Below, piece after piece: positions 1 through 8,287 of a DNA stretch of 64,000 nucleotides (positions are counted from its first letter, which is position 1; every line of letters starts with the position of its first letter). The notes under the pieces are model-generated. The model was not told where the DNA came from. It saw only the letters and a list, made by a program, of their open reading frames with translations, and made no database searches. The stretch comes from Oceanobacillus_B kapialis (GTDB lineage: Bacteria; Bacillota; Bacilli; Bacillales; Amphibacillaceae), in NCBI RefSeq assembly GCF_042685265.1, contig NZ_JBHUMX010000019.1; one strand, written 5' to 3'. The position numbers were made by a program, and so were the translations under genes.

Positions 1-1944
1 AAGTACAATTCCTGCAATGGCTGCAGCTACACCTGCAATAATTCCAATGATAGGTAATAACGGAATTTGCAATGCCGTAATTGCAGCAGCTACACCTAGA
101 ATAATAGGGATGGCTGCAGTTGCCACTGCTAAAACACTACCAAATACGGTTACAAAGGTTTGAACCGGACCTGGTAGTTTTGAAAACCATTCTCCCATAT
201 CTGCTAAAATTTCAATAACCGGTGATAGGGAATCAATTAAGTTCTGCCCAATAGGTAATAACGATTGTTGTAACTCTCGTAAAGAAGATTCCCATTTCTC
301 ACCAGGAGACTTTTTAGCCATTTCATCTGCTTTCCCATTGGTGTCATCAAATGCATCACCAATTTTAAATAAATTAGTGCTTGCTTCAGTTCCTAAATCT
401 TCAAACTGAGTGGATATAGCTGATAAAGCTTCCTGTTGTTCGACTGGTGACATTTTCTCTATATCTTTCTGTACCGATTGAGCTACATCGGCAACAGTTG
501 CTTCCCCGTCTTTCCATTTGTTGAATGTGTTTTCTGTTTCATCCGAGAAGTTTTCAAGTGATTCCTCAAAAGCCCCATCACCCATTCGGATCTGCAATTC
601 CTTTACAGCATCAGCTACCAAGTCGGTATTCCGAGCGCCATTTTCCAACCCATTTTGCATAATCTGTAACATTTCATCAGCACCAAAACCTGCTTGCTCA
701 AATAAAGGAGCATATTCAGTTAGAGTATCGGTAAAATCATCACTTCGGTCCAGGCCATTTTGATATCCAGAAGCAATCAAATCTAAAGCTTCTTCACCTG
801 TAACACCAAAAGCGTTCATTAATTGTTCTGCACCGCGCACATTTTCTTTTACATCGGTTCCCGTGCGTTCAGCAATAGCAGTAACTTTATTTGTAATATT
901 TTCGAGATCCACATCGTTTAAATCTTTAAATGTTTGTTTTGCTATAATCACGGCTTCAGTAGCTTCGTCAATGGATCCTACAATCCCGTTTCTAAACACT
1001 TGGTCCACTACTCCATTAAGTTTCTCAGCTTCATCACCAGTCAAACCTAAGTTTGCTCGGAGATTTGTTTGAGAGTCCCCAAATCCCGTAGCGCTATCCA
1101 TTGCAGCTTGACCAACCTCAAATAGTTTGTCAGTAACACCTTCTAATAGTTCTGTGGCTTCTAGAAGGTTATTAAGATCCATTTTCTTACCTAGTTCTTC
1201 TAGTCCGTCTCCCGCTTCATCCGAGGCAGTATCTATATCTTTCAATGAACCATTAAATTTAGAAATAGTTGTTCTGGCATCATTAAGTTTTGCTTCCATT
1301 TGCATAACTTCAATGGAATTATCACCATACACACTTTTAGTAGCTTCTAATTGCTGCTCCAAGTTTTTAACAGTACGCTCTGATAAATCCATTTGTTCTT
1401 TTAACTGTTTCTGGGCAAGTTCGAGTTTTTCTGTTTCGTCAGCATTATCGCCAAGCTCGGCTTTTTGCAATTTAAATGTTGAATTTAGATTCTTTTGTTC
1501 TGCATCAAGCAACTTGTTTTCTTCTTTCAAATCGTCTAGTACTTCCTGCGCTTCTCTAGCTTCTTGCGCTTGATCAGATAACCCGTCATTTACACGGTCC
1601 ATTGATTTCTGCAAGGCTGTTTCTGCTTTTTCTGCATCGAGCAATTTCCCGTACATTTGAGTAAGCTGCCCAGTAGTAGTTTTTGTATCTTTGCTCATTG
1701 CCTCATATTGCTCACGTAACATCTTAGTACGTTTCTGGGCACCCTCCATCTGGATCTCTAGCTTTTTCTTTTCTGCAGCCAACTTCTCTGTAGCTGAACC
1801 ATCTTTACCCATAGCAGCAATGTGGTTTTTGTATTCTTTTGCTGCAGTATTCATTACAGCGTTTATTTCCTTTAATGTTTCTGCATATTGTACTTGCCCG
1901 TCCATTTTGAAATTTAGGACGACATTTTTTTCCTTATCAGCCAT
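1..1944 (-). CDS. Prophage A tail tape measure protein (partial, C-terminus off window)
   Basis: This reading frame runs open on the minus strand from an ATG at 1944 (preceded by GAGGTGAG) to the left edge, about 648 codons without a stop. The first 250 residues are a charged, heptad-like coiled coil rich in K, E and Q. A phage tail tape measure core follows, with stretches such as NLGLTGDEAEKL and LQIRMGDGAF, and then a hydrophobic region that reaches the window edge. Tape measure proteins set siphovirus tail length and form a scaffold for the tail tube. Its place just after the frameshifted chaperone pair is the standard one. The core resembles the tape measure of prophage B in this window, so the two share ancestry. 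The 3' part is not visible. Confidence 0.9.
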   Translation of the reverse strand, partial: MADKEKNVVLNFKMDGQVQYAETLKEINAVMNTAAKEYKNHIAAMGKDGSATEKLAAEKKKLEIQMEGAQKRTKMLREQYEAMSKDTKTTTGQLTQMYGKLLDAEKAETALQKSMDRVNDGLSDQAQEAREAQEVLDDLKEENKLLDAEQKNLNSTFKLQKAELGDNADETEKLELAQKQLKEQMDLSERTVKNLEQQLEATKSVYGDNSIEVMQMEAKLNDARTTISKFNGSLKDIDTASDEAGDGLEELGKKMDLNNLLEATELLEGVTDKLFEVGQAAMDSATGFGDSQTNLRANLGLTGDEAEKLNGVVDQVFRNGIVGSIDEATEAVIIAKQTFKDLNDVDLENITNKVTAIAERTGTDVKENVRGAEQLMNAFGVTGEEALDLIASGYQNGLDRSDDFTDTLTEYAPLFEQAGFGADEMLQIMQNGLENGARNTDLVADAVKELQIRMGDGAFEESLENFSDETENTFNKWKDGEATVADVAQSVQKDIEKMSPVEQQEALSAISTQFEDLGTEASTNLFKIGDAFDDTNGKADEMAKKSPGEKWESSLRELQQSLLPIGQNLIDSLSPVIEILADMGEWFSKLPGPVQTFVTVFGSVLAVATAAIPIILGVAAAITALQIPLLPIIGIIAGVAAAIAGIVL

Positions 1945-1960
1945 ATACTCACCTCACTTT

Positions 1961-2191
1961 CTATAGGAATGGAGTTTGGTCTAATGTGTGGACTTGTTTA
2001 GGCTTTGTTTCTTCTAATGCCTCAGGATGGGTATAACGTAGGTGCATCAAATATTGTTTTAAAAAATGGTTAGGAGTCACATTCCAAAAGTGATCGATAC
2101 TCCAACCTAACTGCGTGTTACCGACATAAAAATAAAAGTCCCAATCCAATTCTTCGGATTGAGACTCTTGATTACTGTTTTTAGTTAACTT
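1961..2191 (-). CDS. Prophage A tail assembly chaperone, -1 frameshift extension (gpGT-like part)
   Basis: This 76-codon stretch has no good start of its own and is read as an extension of the upstream chaperone. A -1 slip at the A-run at 2191-2197 leads into K-L-T-K-N-S and on through the LDWDFYFYVG segment to the stop at 1961. Aromatic residues are frequent (W, Y, F), which is usual for the T part of lambda-like G/GT tail chaperones. These proteins bind the tape measure protein during tail assembly and are absent from the virion. The gene lies directly between the G-like gene and the tape measure gene. A separate start at the TTG near 2149 is possible but has no ribosome binding site that I can see. 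Confidence 0.75.
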   Translation of the reverse strand, partial: KLTKNSNQESQSEELDWDFYFYVGNTQLGWSIDHFWNVTPNHFLKQYLMHLRYTHPEALEETKPKQVHTLDQTPFL

Positions 2192-2574
2192 TTTTTTTCA
2201 GTTTTTAACTTTTCCATGTCAGCTTTTTGGAAGTTTTGGTTTTGGAAAAGATCAAAGGCAACTTGGAAAATACCAGACAGATCACTAAGTGGTATAGAGT
2301 TTTTTAACTCATAAACTGTACAATCTGTACCACCGCTTCTCACCATGCCATAGATTAACGCATTCATTAAACGAGTTTCTTTTTTTCCTAGATTGAAACT
2401 CCCTTGTTTTAACATGGAATGTAGGTCTTTTTCAAAAACATGGTATGGTTTCCCATAAGCTTCTTCAACATAAGGGAATGATTCAAATGTAAAGATTACA
2501 GGAATATCTACTCCCTGTATTTTAATCGTGTTTTTGTTTATATTTACGTTTACCAGATCTGTAAGTTTGGCCAT
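2185..2574 (-). CDS. Prophage A tail assembly chaperone (gpG-like)
   Basis: The 129-residue product is a small tail assembly chaperone by position and size: it follows the major tail protein and precedes the tape measure gene. It is mixed alpha/beta and ends in a lysine-rich tail, EKLKTEKKS, encoded by the slippery A-run. Ribosomes that stay in frame make this short form. Those that slip -1 make a fusion of about 205 residues ending at 1961. The ATG at 2574 is preceded by an AGGAGG-type site (GGAGGAAAC). The function is inferred from gene order and from the frameshift arrangement rather than from a recognised motif. Confidence 0.8.
   Translation of the reverse strand: MAKLTDLVNVNINKNTIKIQGVDIPVIFTFESFPYVEEAYGKPYHVFEKDLHSMLKQGSFNLGKKETRLMNALIYGMVRSGGTDCTVYELKNSIPLSDLSGIFQVAFDLFQNQNFQKADMEKLKTEKKS
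2191..2197 (-). promoter_or_regulatory. -1 programmed frameshift site of prophage A tail chaperone
   Basis: On the minus strand the zero frame reads GAA AAA AAA AGT TAA. The heptamer A AAA AAA is slippery, and a -1 shift avoids the TAA and continues in an open frame for 76 codons. The nine-A run makes the exact slip point uncertain by a codon. Confidence 0.75.
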
Positions 2575-2587
2575 TCATGTTTCCTCC

Positions 2588-2848
2588 TTAGACAACTGTG
2601 ATTGTTGCTGTAGCTGACTTCGAAATATCTTCTACGCTTGTTGCAGTAATTGTTACGGTTCCACCGCCTGTTGCTTCAGCAGGCACTGTTACTAAACCAG
2701 TTCCATCCACGGTTGCAATGGTCTCATCACTTGAAGTCCAAGTTACACTTGCATCAGTTGTGTTAGACACTGTAGAAGTTAATTGTTCGCTATCCCCTGC
2801 TGCAACTGTAGCCGTTTCTGGAACTACAGTTACCGTTACGGGGTTAAC
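2588..2848 (-). CDS. Ig-like (BIG2) extension of prophage A major tail protein, reached by +1 frameshift
   Basis: This frame encodes an 86-residue bacterial Ig-like (BIG2 type) domain, with the hallmark V-T-W-x-S-S-D-E-T-I-A-T-V-D-G-x-G and a beta-rich, T/V-rich composition. It begins inside the end of the major tail protein gene in the +1 frame. Reading TTT TTT CCC and then skipping one A at 2849 gives FFP-VNPVTV and joins the two frames. Ig-like domains on siphovirus tail tubes are exposed and are thought to help cell-surface binding. Independent initiation at an ATG (2878) is possible in principle, but no ribosome binding site supports it. Confidence 0.75.
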   Translation of the reverse strand, partial: VNPVTVTVVPETATVAAGDSEQLTSTVSNTTDASVTWTSSDETIATVDGTGLVTVPAEATGGGTVTITATSVEDISKSATATITVV

Positions 2849-3464
2849 TGGGAAAAAACTCTTCCAATTGAGATTCATCCGCTACGACTTGTTTCATAAA
2901 GTCATCTGCAGTAACCCCAGTTGCGCTCTCTCGTACTTCTGAAAAGTCTACCTTTGTAACATTGTTATAAAGGAGTGGTGTAGCTGTAAATGTAGCTGAT
3001 ACATCACGCACTTCTGATTCTTCGGTAGATGTTGCAAAAGATTCTTCTGCGGGTGTTTTTTGGACTCTCGGATACCACCGAGCAATTCGAGAACCATCTG
3101 ATAGTTTTGCAGTGAAGCCCATTGCCAACATTGGAAACTCTTTAACATCCGCTGTTTCAAAGGCAACTCCTTTTACTGGTGTAACACCGTCAATTTTATC
3201 CTTAGCCTCTTGCGGTAGAGCAACATGAGTAAGATTTAGTGTGAAGTTAGAGTTCTTAGAAGCATTAACAAACATCTTACCTGAAGCCCACTTTGTTACA
3301 GTTGTTTGGTTCCCAGCAATACCTAACTCCACAATGTTGTCCAACTTATAAATCTCCGTATCGTAAGAAGGTATCGCATTACTAGTATCTTTCTTAGCGG
3401 TCATAAAAGCCATATATAGCGATTCAATGCTCACTACATACAACAGTTCTTGTGCTTTTGGCAT
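2844..3464 (-). CDS. Prophage A major tail (tube) protein
   Basis: The 206-residue protein is a phi13-type major tail protein: it opens MPKAQELLYVVSIESLYMAF, has a central beta-rich region (NLTHVALPQEAKDKIDG), and has an ARWYPRVQ segment typical of the family. It forms the tail tube. It lies between the HK97 gp10-like gene and the tail chaperone. The zero-frame stop TAA at 2844-2846 directly follows CCC AGT, the setting for a +1 slip that appends an Ig-like domain, so two forms are expected. The ATG at 3464 is close behind the stop of the upstream gene, with GGGAGGAT before it. Confidence 0.85.
   Translation of the reverse strand: MPKAQELLYVVSIESLYMAFMTAKKDTSNAIPSYDTEIYKLDNIVELGIAGNQTTVTKWASGKMFVNASKNSNFTLNLTHVALPQEAKDKIDGVTPVKGVAFETADVKEFPMLAMGFTAKLSDGSRIARWYPRVQKTPAEESFATSTEESEVRDVSATFTATPLLYNNVTKVDFSEVRESATGVTADDFMKQVVADESQLEEFFPS
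2847..2858 (-). promoter_or_regulatory. +1 frameshift site at end of major tail protein gene
   Basis: The minus strand reads TTT TTT CCC AGT TAA. The peptidyl-tRNA for proline can move from CCC to CCA by +1, skipping the stop, and reading then continues as GTT AAC CCC GTA. Proline-codon +1 slippage at this position is known for tail proteins of Listeria phage PSA and Bacillus phage SPP1. Confidence 0.7.
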
Positions 3465-3470
3465 TTAAAA

Positions 3471-3851
3471 TCATCCTCCCATTTTCTTAATTATTTTATT
3501 GGCCATCATATCGCCAACTTTGTCTCCTTCTTTATCCCATGTGTTTTGAACGAAATGACGACCTTTGACCTTCCCACGTCCATTTGGCTTTTTATGGCCA
3601 TGTTCAACTAAATGCCAGTAGTAACCATCACCATCAAAAACGACTTGAACAATGTCATCCTTTACTACAACTTTTAACTGATCTCTAAGGTGTTTGCCAT
3701 TCCTTTTGGATTTTGGAATACGGGGTCTAAGCTTATCAGCGAAATAGTCTGCAGCTTCTTCCAAAACATCAATCTCAACTTTCTTATTCACTTTTAAAAG
3801 AGTGTTAACTTCTTTTACTGCTTCAGCAAAACCGTTATTGTTTTTAGCCAT
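3471..3851 (-). CDS. Prophage A HK97 gp10-family tail completion protein
   Basis: The 126-residue basic protein matches the HK97 gp10 family in pattern: a helical N-terminus (VDVLEEAADYFADKLRPRIP), a basic stretch with SKRNGKHL, and the characteristic WHLVEHGHKKPNGRGKVKGRHF segment. Members act at the head-tail joint or in tail completion. It overlaps the upstream gene by 8 bases, as packed head-tail genes usually do. Prophage B has the equivalent protein at 52736-53128. Confidence 0.82.
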   Translation of the reverse strand: MAKNNNGFAEAVKEVNTLLKVNKKVEIDVLEEAADYFADKLRPRIPKSKRNGKHLRDQLKVVVKDDIVQVVFDGDGYYWHLVEHGHKKPNGRGKVKGRHFVQNTWDKEGDKVGDMMANKIIKKMGG

Positions 3852-4176
3852 TTATGCACCGCACATTCGTTATAAATTGCGTTATGGTAGAATCATTCTC
3901 ATCATACGGAAACCCTTCAAATTGGCTATATTCAACGCCATATTTGTTAAACGCGTCCTTTAGAGGTTCGTAATCTGTTTCAATGCCATCTGTAATGACA
4001 GCAATTTGATAGAGTGGCATTGATTTAATGACTTGGGATGATGACCTCTTATGAGTCTCATTTACAAACTCATAGACAATGTAAGGGTACTCGGCATATT
4101 CTGGCTCACTGTCACGGTAAACAGATAAACCAGATTCCTTCATGACTTCTCTTAGTCGTTGAAAGTTAATCTGCAT
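3844..4176 (-). CDS. Prophage A tail terminator-like protein
   Basis: This 110-residue protein lies between the head closure gene and the gp10-like gene, where tail terminator (gpU-like/DUF3168-type) proteins are encoded. It has an N-terminal helix (MQINFQRLREVMKESG), followed by YPYIVYEF and YQIAVITDG beta strands, the usual pattern of these small alpha/beta proteins. I recognise it by position and topology only. The start at 4176 overlaps the upstream stop by about 11 bases. Confidence 0.65.
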   Translation of the reverse strand: MQINFQRLREVMKESGLSVYRDSEPEYAEYPYIVYEFVNETHKRSSSQVIKSMPLYQIAVITDGIETDYEPLKDAFNKYGVEYSQFEGFPYDENDSTITQFITNVRCING

Positions 4177-4507
4177 AGGATAAACTCAACTCCATAATGC
4201 GATCTTCTTCACGCACATAAATTCGCTTGATGTCATACACTTTTTCTTTAATTTTCACACGGTAGTTATCCTGGTAGTTTTCAACTTCACGATCTAGTCT
4301 CACTTCAATTTTCTTCATAATTTCATTGGTATCTTTAAAGGTGAATTTATCTGCCGCTGTAACTCCAATGTTGTTATACTTTAAATCTCGTACTTTAGGA
4401 TAACCAGGTACAGGTCTGTCCGTTTCTGGATCAATTACCTCACCAACCATACACAAATCAGCTTTCCATTTAAGCTTGTTCGTCTGTCGCTTCGGCATCT
4501 GATTCAT
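4166..4507 (-). CDS. Prophage A head closure protein
   Basis: This 113-residue, strand-rich protein has a pattern typical of head closure (SPP1 gp16-like) proteins: KWKADLCMVGEVI near the start and YRVKIKEKVYDIKRIYVREE near the end. It would plug the connector after DNA packaging and provide the platform for the tail. It overlaps the connector gene upstream by 38 bases. The first methionine at 4507 may not be the real start; a second ATG four codons in (MPKRQ) is also plausible. Confidence 0.7.
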   Translation of the reverse strand: MNQMPKRQTNKLKWKADLCMVGEVIDPETDRPVPGYPKVRDLKYNNIGVTAADKFTFKDTNEIMKKIEVRLDREVENYQDNYRVKIKEKVYDIKRIYVREEDRIMELSLSYAD

Positions 4508-4742
4508 ACACCTCCTGGATAATAAAAGGTGTCATAGCATCTAAAGCCTGTTGCAGCTCTTTTTCGGCAACGCGGTAATCGTAGAAAATACCTGCAAACA
4601 TAATAATGAGCCACTCATCTTGCCCGCCGGTTGCTTTCTTTACATACTTTTTTGCCCTATCAATATAAAAAGAGAGCATAGAATCATCCATGCCCTCTTC
4701 CCATTGAATATGACTTTTTAGTTTGGTAACTAAATCATTCAT
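4470..4742 (-). CDS. Prophage A head-tail connector (gp6-like)
   Basis: This 90-residue helical protein is of the phage gp6-like head-tail connector type. The segment LSFYIDRAKKYVKKATG followed by WLIIMFAGIFYDYRVAEKE is characteristic. It assembles below the portal as an adaptor ring. It directly follows the major capsid gene, with a 6-base gap. Prophage B carries the counterpart at 53480-53788. Confidence 0.8.
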   Translation of the reverse strand: MNDLVTKLKSHIQWEEGMDDSMLSFYIDRAKKYVKKATGGQDEWLIIMFAGIFYDYRVAEKELQQALDAMTPFIIQEVYESDAEATDEQA

Positions 4743-4748
4743 AAGCTA

Positions 4749-6149
4749 TTACGCTCCTGTGTTCGGATCAGTAGCTCCAACTTCATAACGGTAAACAGAA
4801 GGTTCAAATGGACTGTAAACCAATTGTCCATCCAACAAGTTATAGATCTGGAACCCTACTTTGTTTGTGCCGGAGTATTTTTCAACTAATTTTTGAAGTT
4901 CCATAGCACCAATAACATCTTGAATATGGAATGTTTTAAAGTCTCCAAAATAGAAAACTGGTTTTGTAGGATCTGTACCATCAGCTGCATCTGTGAAATC
5001 TACTTTATGGCCAAGAAGTTTATAACCTACTCCATCAGATACTTCATGAAGTAAAGGTTTTCCAGTAGTATCTGTCATTTTCTCCAATGTAGTTAAAGCA
5101 GCACGGTTAATAATCCACATTGACTTTTTAAGGACTTCCGTAACAGGCTGTCCCTTTAGGTTAACTAATTGATCATATAGTTTTTGAGAGAAACCTGCAG
5201 CGTTAATATCAACTGATTCTGTCTCATAATAAGCAACGGCTTTCTTCGCAAGTGCTCCAGGGTTTTCATTGCCTGCATCATCACCATTAAACATATATCT
5301 AGTTTCTTTACGTACATAAGCTTTTTTCAATTCTTCAATGACAATATCTTCAATTGGAGCACCAGACATTTTCAATAGCTTCTTAGTTACAGTTGCTAGT
5401 GCATCAAATTCAGCTGGATCAAGAAGAATTTCATCAAATTCAATTCCAGTCTCAGGAATTTCATTGCCAGCTGCACGTTCTTTCTTATTAACATTCGCTT
5501 CTGCTTTTTTAACAAGAACAGGGTATTTTACATCCCCTTTTGTTTTATGGCGAGAACCATATTTACGTAGTAGGTTTTCTTCTTGAGCATAAGTAATTAC
5601 TTCTGAAGCAATTACTTCCGGAATCGTTACAGATCCGTTACCAACTTCCACACCAAGAGAACGAGCCTCAGCCTCGGAAATTTTACCCACTACAAAGTTA
5701 GCAAATGCTGAACGGAGTTCTTTTTCTTTGGTTTTACTAGATTTATGGCCACGAGTAGAAAGACTGTTTCCAATCTTACTCATAATGCTGTTACGCTGCT
5801 CAGTTGGGATTCCGGAACGTTCTTCACCTGAATCGTCACCTTCGCCTTCTCTGTCTCTTTCTTCTTCACCTTCTTCATCAGAACGTTCTTCTTCGTCTTC
5901 CTCTTCTCCATCACGGTCCTCATCATTATCTTCTTCAGATTTAGAACCTTCACCCTCACCTAAATCATCATCGCTTAGGTTAGCAAGTGCATCCGCAATT
6001 GCTTGGGCAGACTCAGCAAGTTCTTCAACCTCAGTCTTTACACTTTCAAGATCGTCAGCTCTAACCTCATTTTTTTCTAGCTTAGAACGTAATTCTGTAA
6101 GACGTGCTTTTGTTCTCTTTTGTAACGCAAGTAATTGTTTTCTATTCAT
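4749..6149 (-). CDS. Prophage A HK97-type major capsid protein
   Basis: The 466-residue product has an N-terminal delta-like coiled coil (residues 1-65) and the HK97 fold from about residue 150 to the end, with EVIASEVITYAQEENLLRKY and the C-terminal LDGQLVYSPFEPSVYRYEVG. It forms the capsid shell, and the N-terminal domain should be removed by the protease encoded just upstream. The odd part is a run of about 60 residues (roughly 65-130) made almost only of D, E, S, G and R between the coiled coil and the capsid fold, longer than I expect for this family. It overlaps the protease gene by 8 bases. Confidence 0.9.
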   Translation of the reverse strand: MNRKQLLALQKRTKARLTELRSKLEKNEVRADDLESVKTEVEELAESAQAIADALANLSDDDLGEGEGSKSEEDNDEDRDGEEEDEEERSDEEGEEERDREGEGDDSGEERSGIPTEQRNSIMSKIGNSLSTRGHKSSKTKEKELRSAFANFVVGKISEAEARSLGVEVGNGSVTIPEVIASEVITYAQEENLLRKYGSRHKTKGDVKYPVLVKKAEANVNKKERAAGNEIPETGIEFDEILLDPAEFDALATVTKKLLKMSGAPIEDIVIEELKKAYVRKETRYMFNGDDAGNENPGALAKKAVAYYETESVDINAAGFSQKLYDQLVNLKGQPVTEVLKKSMWIINRAALTTLEKMTDTTGKPLLHEVSDGVGYKLLGHKVDFTDAADGTDPTKPVFYFGDFKTFHIQDVIGAMELQKLVEKYSGTNKVGFQIYNLLDGQLVYSPFEPSVYRYEVGATDPNTGA

Positions 6150-6738
6150 TCCCCAAAACTCCCTTAATTTGATTTATTAGTTTGATTCTTTGTTCCACTT
6201 CTTTATCAATTTCTTTACTTCTAACGAGTGCAGCTTCCGTATCATCGTAAGCTGGTAAACTCACAATACTAACTTCAAACAATTCTACTTCGTGGATCGT
6301 ACGAAGGGCCGGCTCTACAGAATAATCCCAGGTTTCTTTACCGGCATCTTCAATCCAAAAGCCAAAGGAACATTGATTTATGTCGCCCCGTTGCATACTC
6401 TCTGCAAGGTCCCGACCCAGTGATGTGTTAGGTAATTCAATTTCAAATTTTAACCCTCGTTCATCCTCTTGTAAGTACAATGTACCGCTTTTGGTACGGC
6501 CCAAGACATTATCCCAATTGTGATTGAATAAGGCTCTTATATCCCCGTTCTCCGATAATGAGCGGGCAAATGCACCAGGTTCAATAATCTCTTCAAAAAA
6601 ATCACCGATACTGGTTTTCGAATTGAAAACGGCAGCGTATCCGGTGATTTTAGGCGGTTCATTTTCGGTTGCATCCCTGGTCTTCAGTTTGGTGATGTCA
6701 AATGTCCTCATTTCCCTCTTTGCCATTGTTTTCATCAC
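6142..6738 (-). CDS. Prophage A HK97 prohead protease (peptidase U35)
   Basis: The protease cleaves the N-terminal scaffold domain of the capsid protein during head maturation. Family marks are GYAAVFN near the N-terminus, the histidine in ALFNHNWDNVLGRT, the serine in NQCSFGF, and the ELFEVSIVSLPAYDDT block. At 198 residues it has the usual length. It overlaps the 3' end of the portal gene by 41 bases. Several in-frame ATGs (6738, 6735, 6726, 6711) compete as the start; the GGGGGTG site fits one of the first three. Confidence 0.9.
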   Translation of the reverse strand: MMKTMAKREMRTFDITKLKTRDATENEPPKITGYAAVFNSKTSIGDFFEEIIEPGAFARSLSENGDIRALFNHNWDNVLGRTKSGTLYLQEDERGLKFEIELPNTSLGRDLAESMQRGDINQCSFGFWIEDAGKETWDYSVEPALRTIHEVELFEVSIVSLPAYDDTEAALVRSKEIDKEVEQRIKLINQIKGVLGNE

Positions 6739-7903
6739 CCCCTTTCAAGCTATTGTCTGTTGCTTTTTTATCCATAATCTTAGATAAATCATTCGAGATA
6801 TAAATGGCCTGTGCTTCCGGAGTATTCTGCATAGGGAACCCAAGCATGTCCGCGACATTATCCGGTGATGTAATACCAGTTCGCACGATATTGTAACCAA
6901 TGTTTGTTTTTGTGCTATACGTAACGAAATCCAAAACATTAATCTTGAACTTGATCCGCTTCTTTGAGTTTTTCCCATAAAAAAGAAGACTCAAATGGTC
7001 TTCAAAGTTTTTCATTATTGGTTTGACTGCTTTGTTGTGTAAATACATCATAGCTTTTTCAAAATCGCTTTTAACCAATGACTGATAAGTATCAACATTT
7101 ATGTTGAGGAATTTCCCTAAATCCTTTTTATAGACATTCAAGAAGTTGAGTATTTTCTCGTCATCAATTGGGCTTTTCAGTGTATCAATGCTGTACCCCT
7201 TACCAAGAGGAATTAGTTTAACTGTCCTTGCATCATCTATTTCCTCTAATTGGTCTAAGATAGCATTAATCAGTTTGGACTGTGCAGCATTCTGTGGGTT
7301 AATATGTGCATCCAACTTTAACAGGAAGGCCAAAAACCCACCTTTTACATACTTATCTGTCAAAACCTTTTCAGCATTCATCACACCTTCCAAAGTGTTC
7401 TTGCCCAGTTGAGCTAGCCCCACGCCGTTTAAATGATTTGTGCCTATATTTTTAATGTGACGTATCATAAACGAAGGTATTTCGGTCCCGTTAACCTTAA
7501 AATGTTCAATTAATCTATTGTCGATCTCTGTATATACGTTGGAAGCCAAATGTATATTGTCGCCATCCAATATAGGAAACACTTCACCTTCCAGTAGGTA
7601 CGTGTTAGTCATTAGCTTTATAAATTCAGACTGGGTTAAATAATTATTAGGATTCCGTAATACATTTAGAGAGCTGTCATGCTCAATTTCATTCCCGTCC
7701 TGGTCCTCAACTATAACCTTGGCCAGCATCATTTGATTACTTATGTCTTGAAGCAGCTCATAGATATCACTTGACTCCAAAATGTTTTCATCGTTCAGAT
7801 ATCTACCGCTGTATCGAATAGAATTGGAATAAATGTCTTCAACCATTCCACGTTTTTCTGCTTGCTTGTACACCCAGTTCGAAAATCTATCTTTTAGTCC
7901 CAA
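6698..7903 (-). CDS. Prophage A portal protein
   Basis: This 401-residue phage portal protein (HK97/SPP1-like) contains an RNPNNYLTQSEFIKLMTNTYLLEGEVF segment (residues about 85-112), a family hallmark, and a typical DYQSLVKSDF-like clip/stem region. The C-terminus is hydrophilic, DNSLKGGDENN. The portal forms the dodecameric ring through which DNA enters and leaves. It lies between terminase and protease, the standard order, but is separated from terminase by a reverse-strand accessory gene. Confidence 0.85.
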   Translation of the reverse strand: MGLKDRFSNWVYKQAEKRGMVEDIYSNSIRYSGRYLNDENILESSDIYELLQDISNQMMLAKVIVEDQDGNEIEHDSSLNVLRNPNNYLTQSEFIKLMTNTYLLEGEVFPILDGDNIHLASNVYTEIDNRLIEHFKVNGTEIPSFMIRHIKNIGTNHLNGVGLAQLGKNTLEGVMNAEKVLTDKYVKGGFLAFLLKLDAHINPQNAAQSKLINAILDQLEEIDDARTVKLIPLGKGYSIDTLKSPIDDEKILNFLNVYKKDLGKFLNINVDTYQSLVKSDFEKAMMYLHNKAVKPIMKNFEDHLSLLFYGKNSKKRIKFKINVLDFVTYSTKTNIGYNIVRTGITSPDNVADMLGFPMQNTPEAQAIYISNDLSKIMDKKATDNSLKGGDENNGKEGNEDI

Positions 7904-7979
7904 TTTCTCACCACCTTTCTGGTTATTAAAGGATTTTCATATCACCTGTCGAATAATGTAAATAAAGGAGGTGATAGTT

Positions 7980-8273
7980 ATGAGTGATTTTGAAGTGATT
8001 ATTCATTTTTCTAATGGTGATAAAGTTACTATTGACGAAAAATCATTTATTTTGCCTATTAAATTAGTAGAATATAAAGATGAAAAGTTTTGTTCCAAAT
8101 TACAACCTTTAAATTTAGAGGAAGTATTCCATATTCACGACGGATATATTCCCGAGTTAACCACATTTTTTGCTTTGAATGAGTTCTTTACAATCGACGA
8201 AATAGATTCTTATAACAAAAAAGTATATAAGACTAGTTCTATCGTTATGTTAGAACAAATTGACAAGCGTTAA
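7980..8273 (+). CDS. Small accessory (moron) protein inside the prophage A head module
   Basis: The 97-residue protein is unrecognised. It is encoded against the direction of all neighbouring head genes, with its own strong ribosome binding site (AAAGGAGGTG) before the ATG at 7980 and a long hairpin right after its stop. It is soluble, acidic and beta-rich (FEVIIHFSNGDKVTIDEKSF). Opposite orientation, its own signals and its place between portal and terminase are the marks of a moron expressed from the lysogen. An alternative GTG at 7971 lies inside the ribosome binding site, so the ATG is preferred. Confidence 0.7.
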   Translation: MSDFEVIIHFSNGDKVTIDEKSFILPIKLVEYKDEKFCSKLQPLNLEEVFHIHDGYIPELTTFFALNEFFTIDEIDSYNKKVYKTSSIVMLEQIDKR

Positions 8274-8287
8274 ACCAAATTTGTTAA

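Noticed and set aside
518..1966. Four plus-strand open frames of 69-148 residues
   Set aside because: They are antisense shadows of the tape measure gene: serine-rich, low-complexity translations without ribosome binding sites.
5728..6180. Plus-strand frame rich in serine and proline
   Set aside because: It is the antisense of the acidic capsid insert (GAA/GAT codons read backwards).
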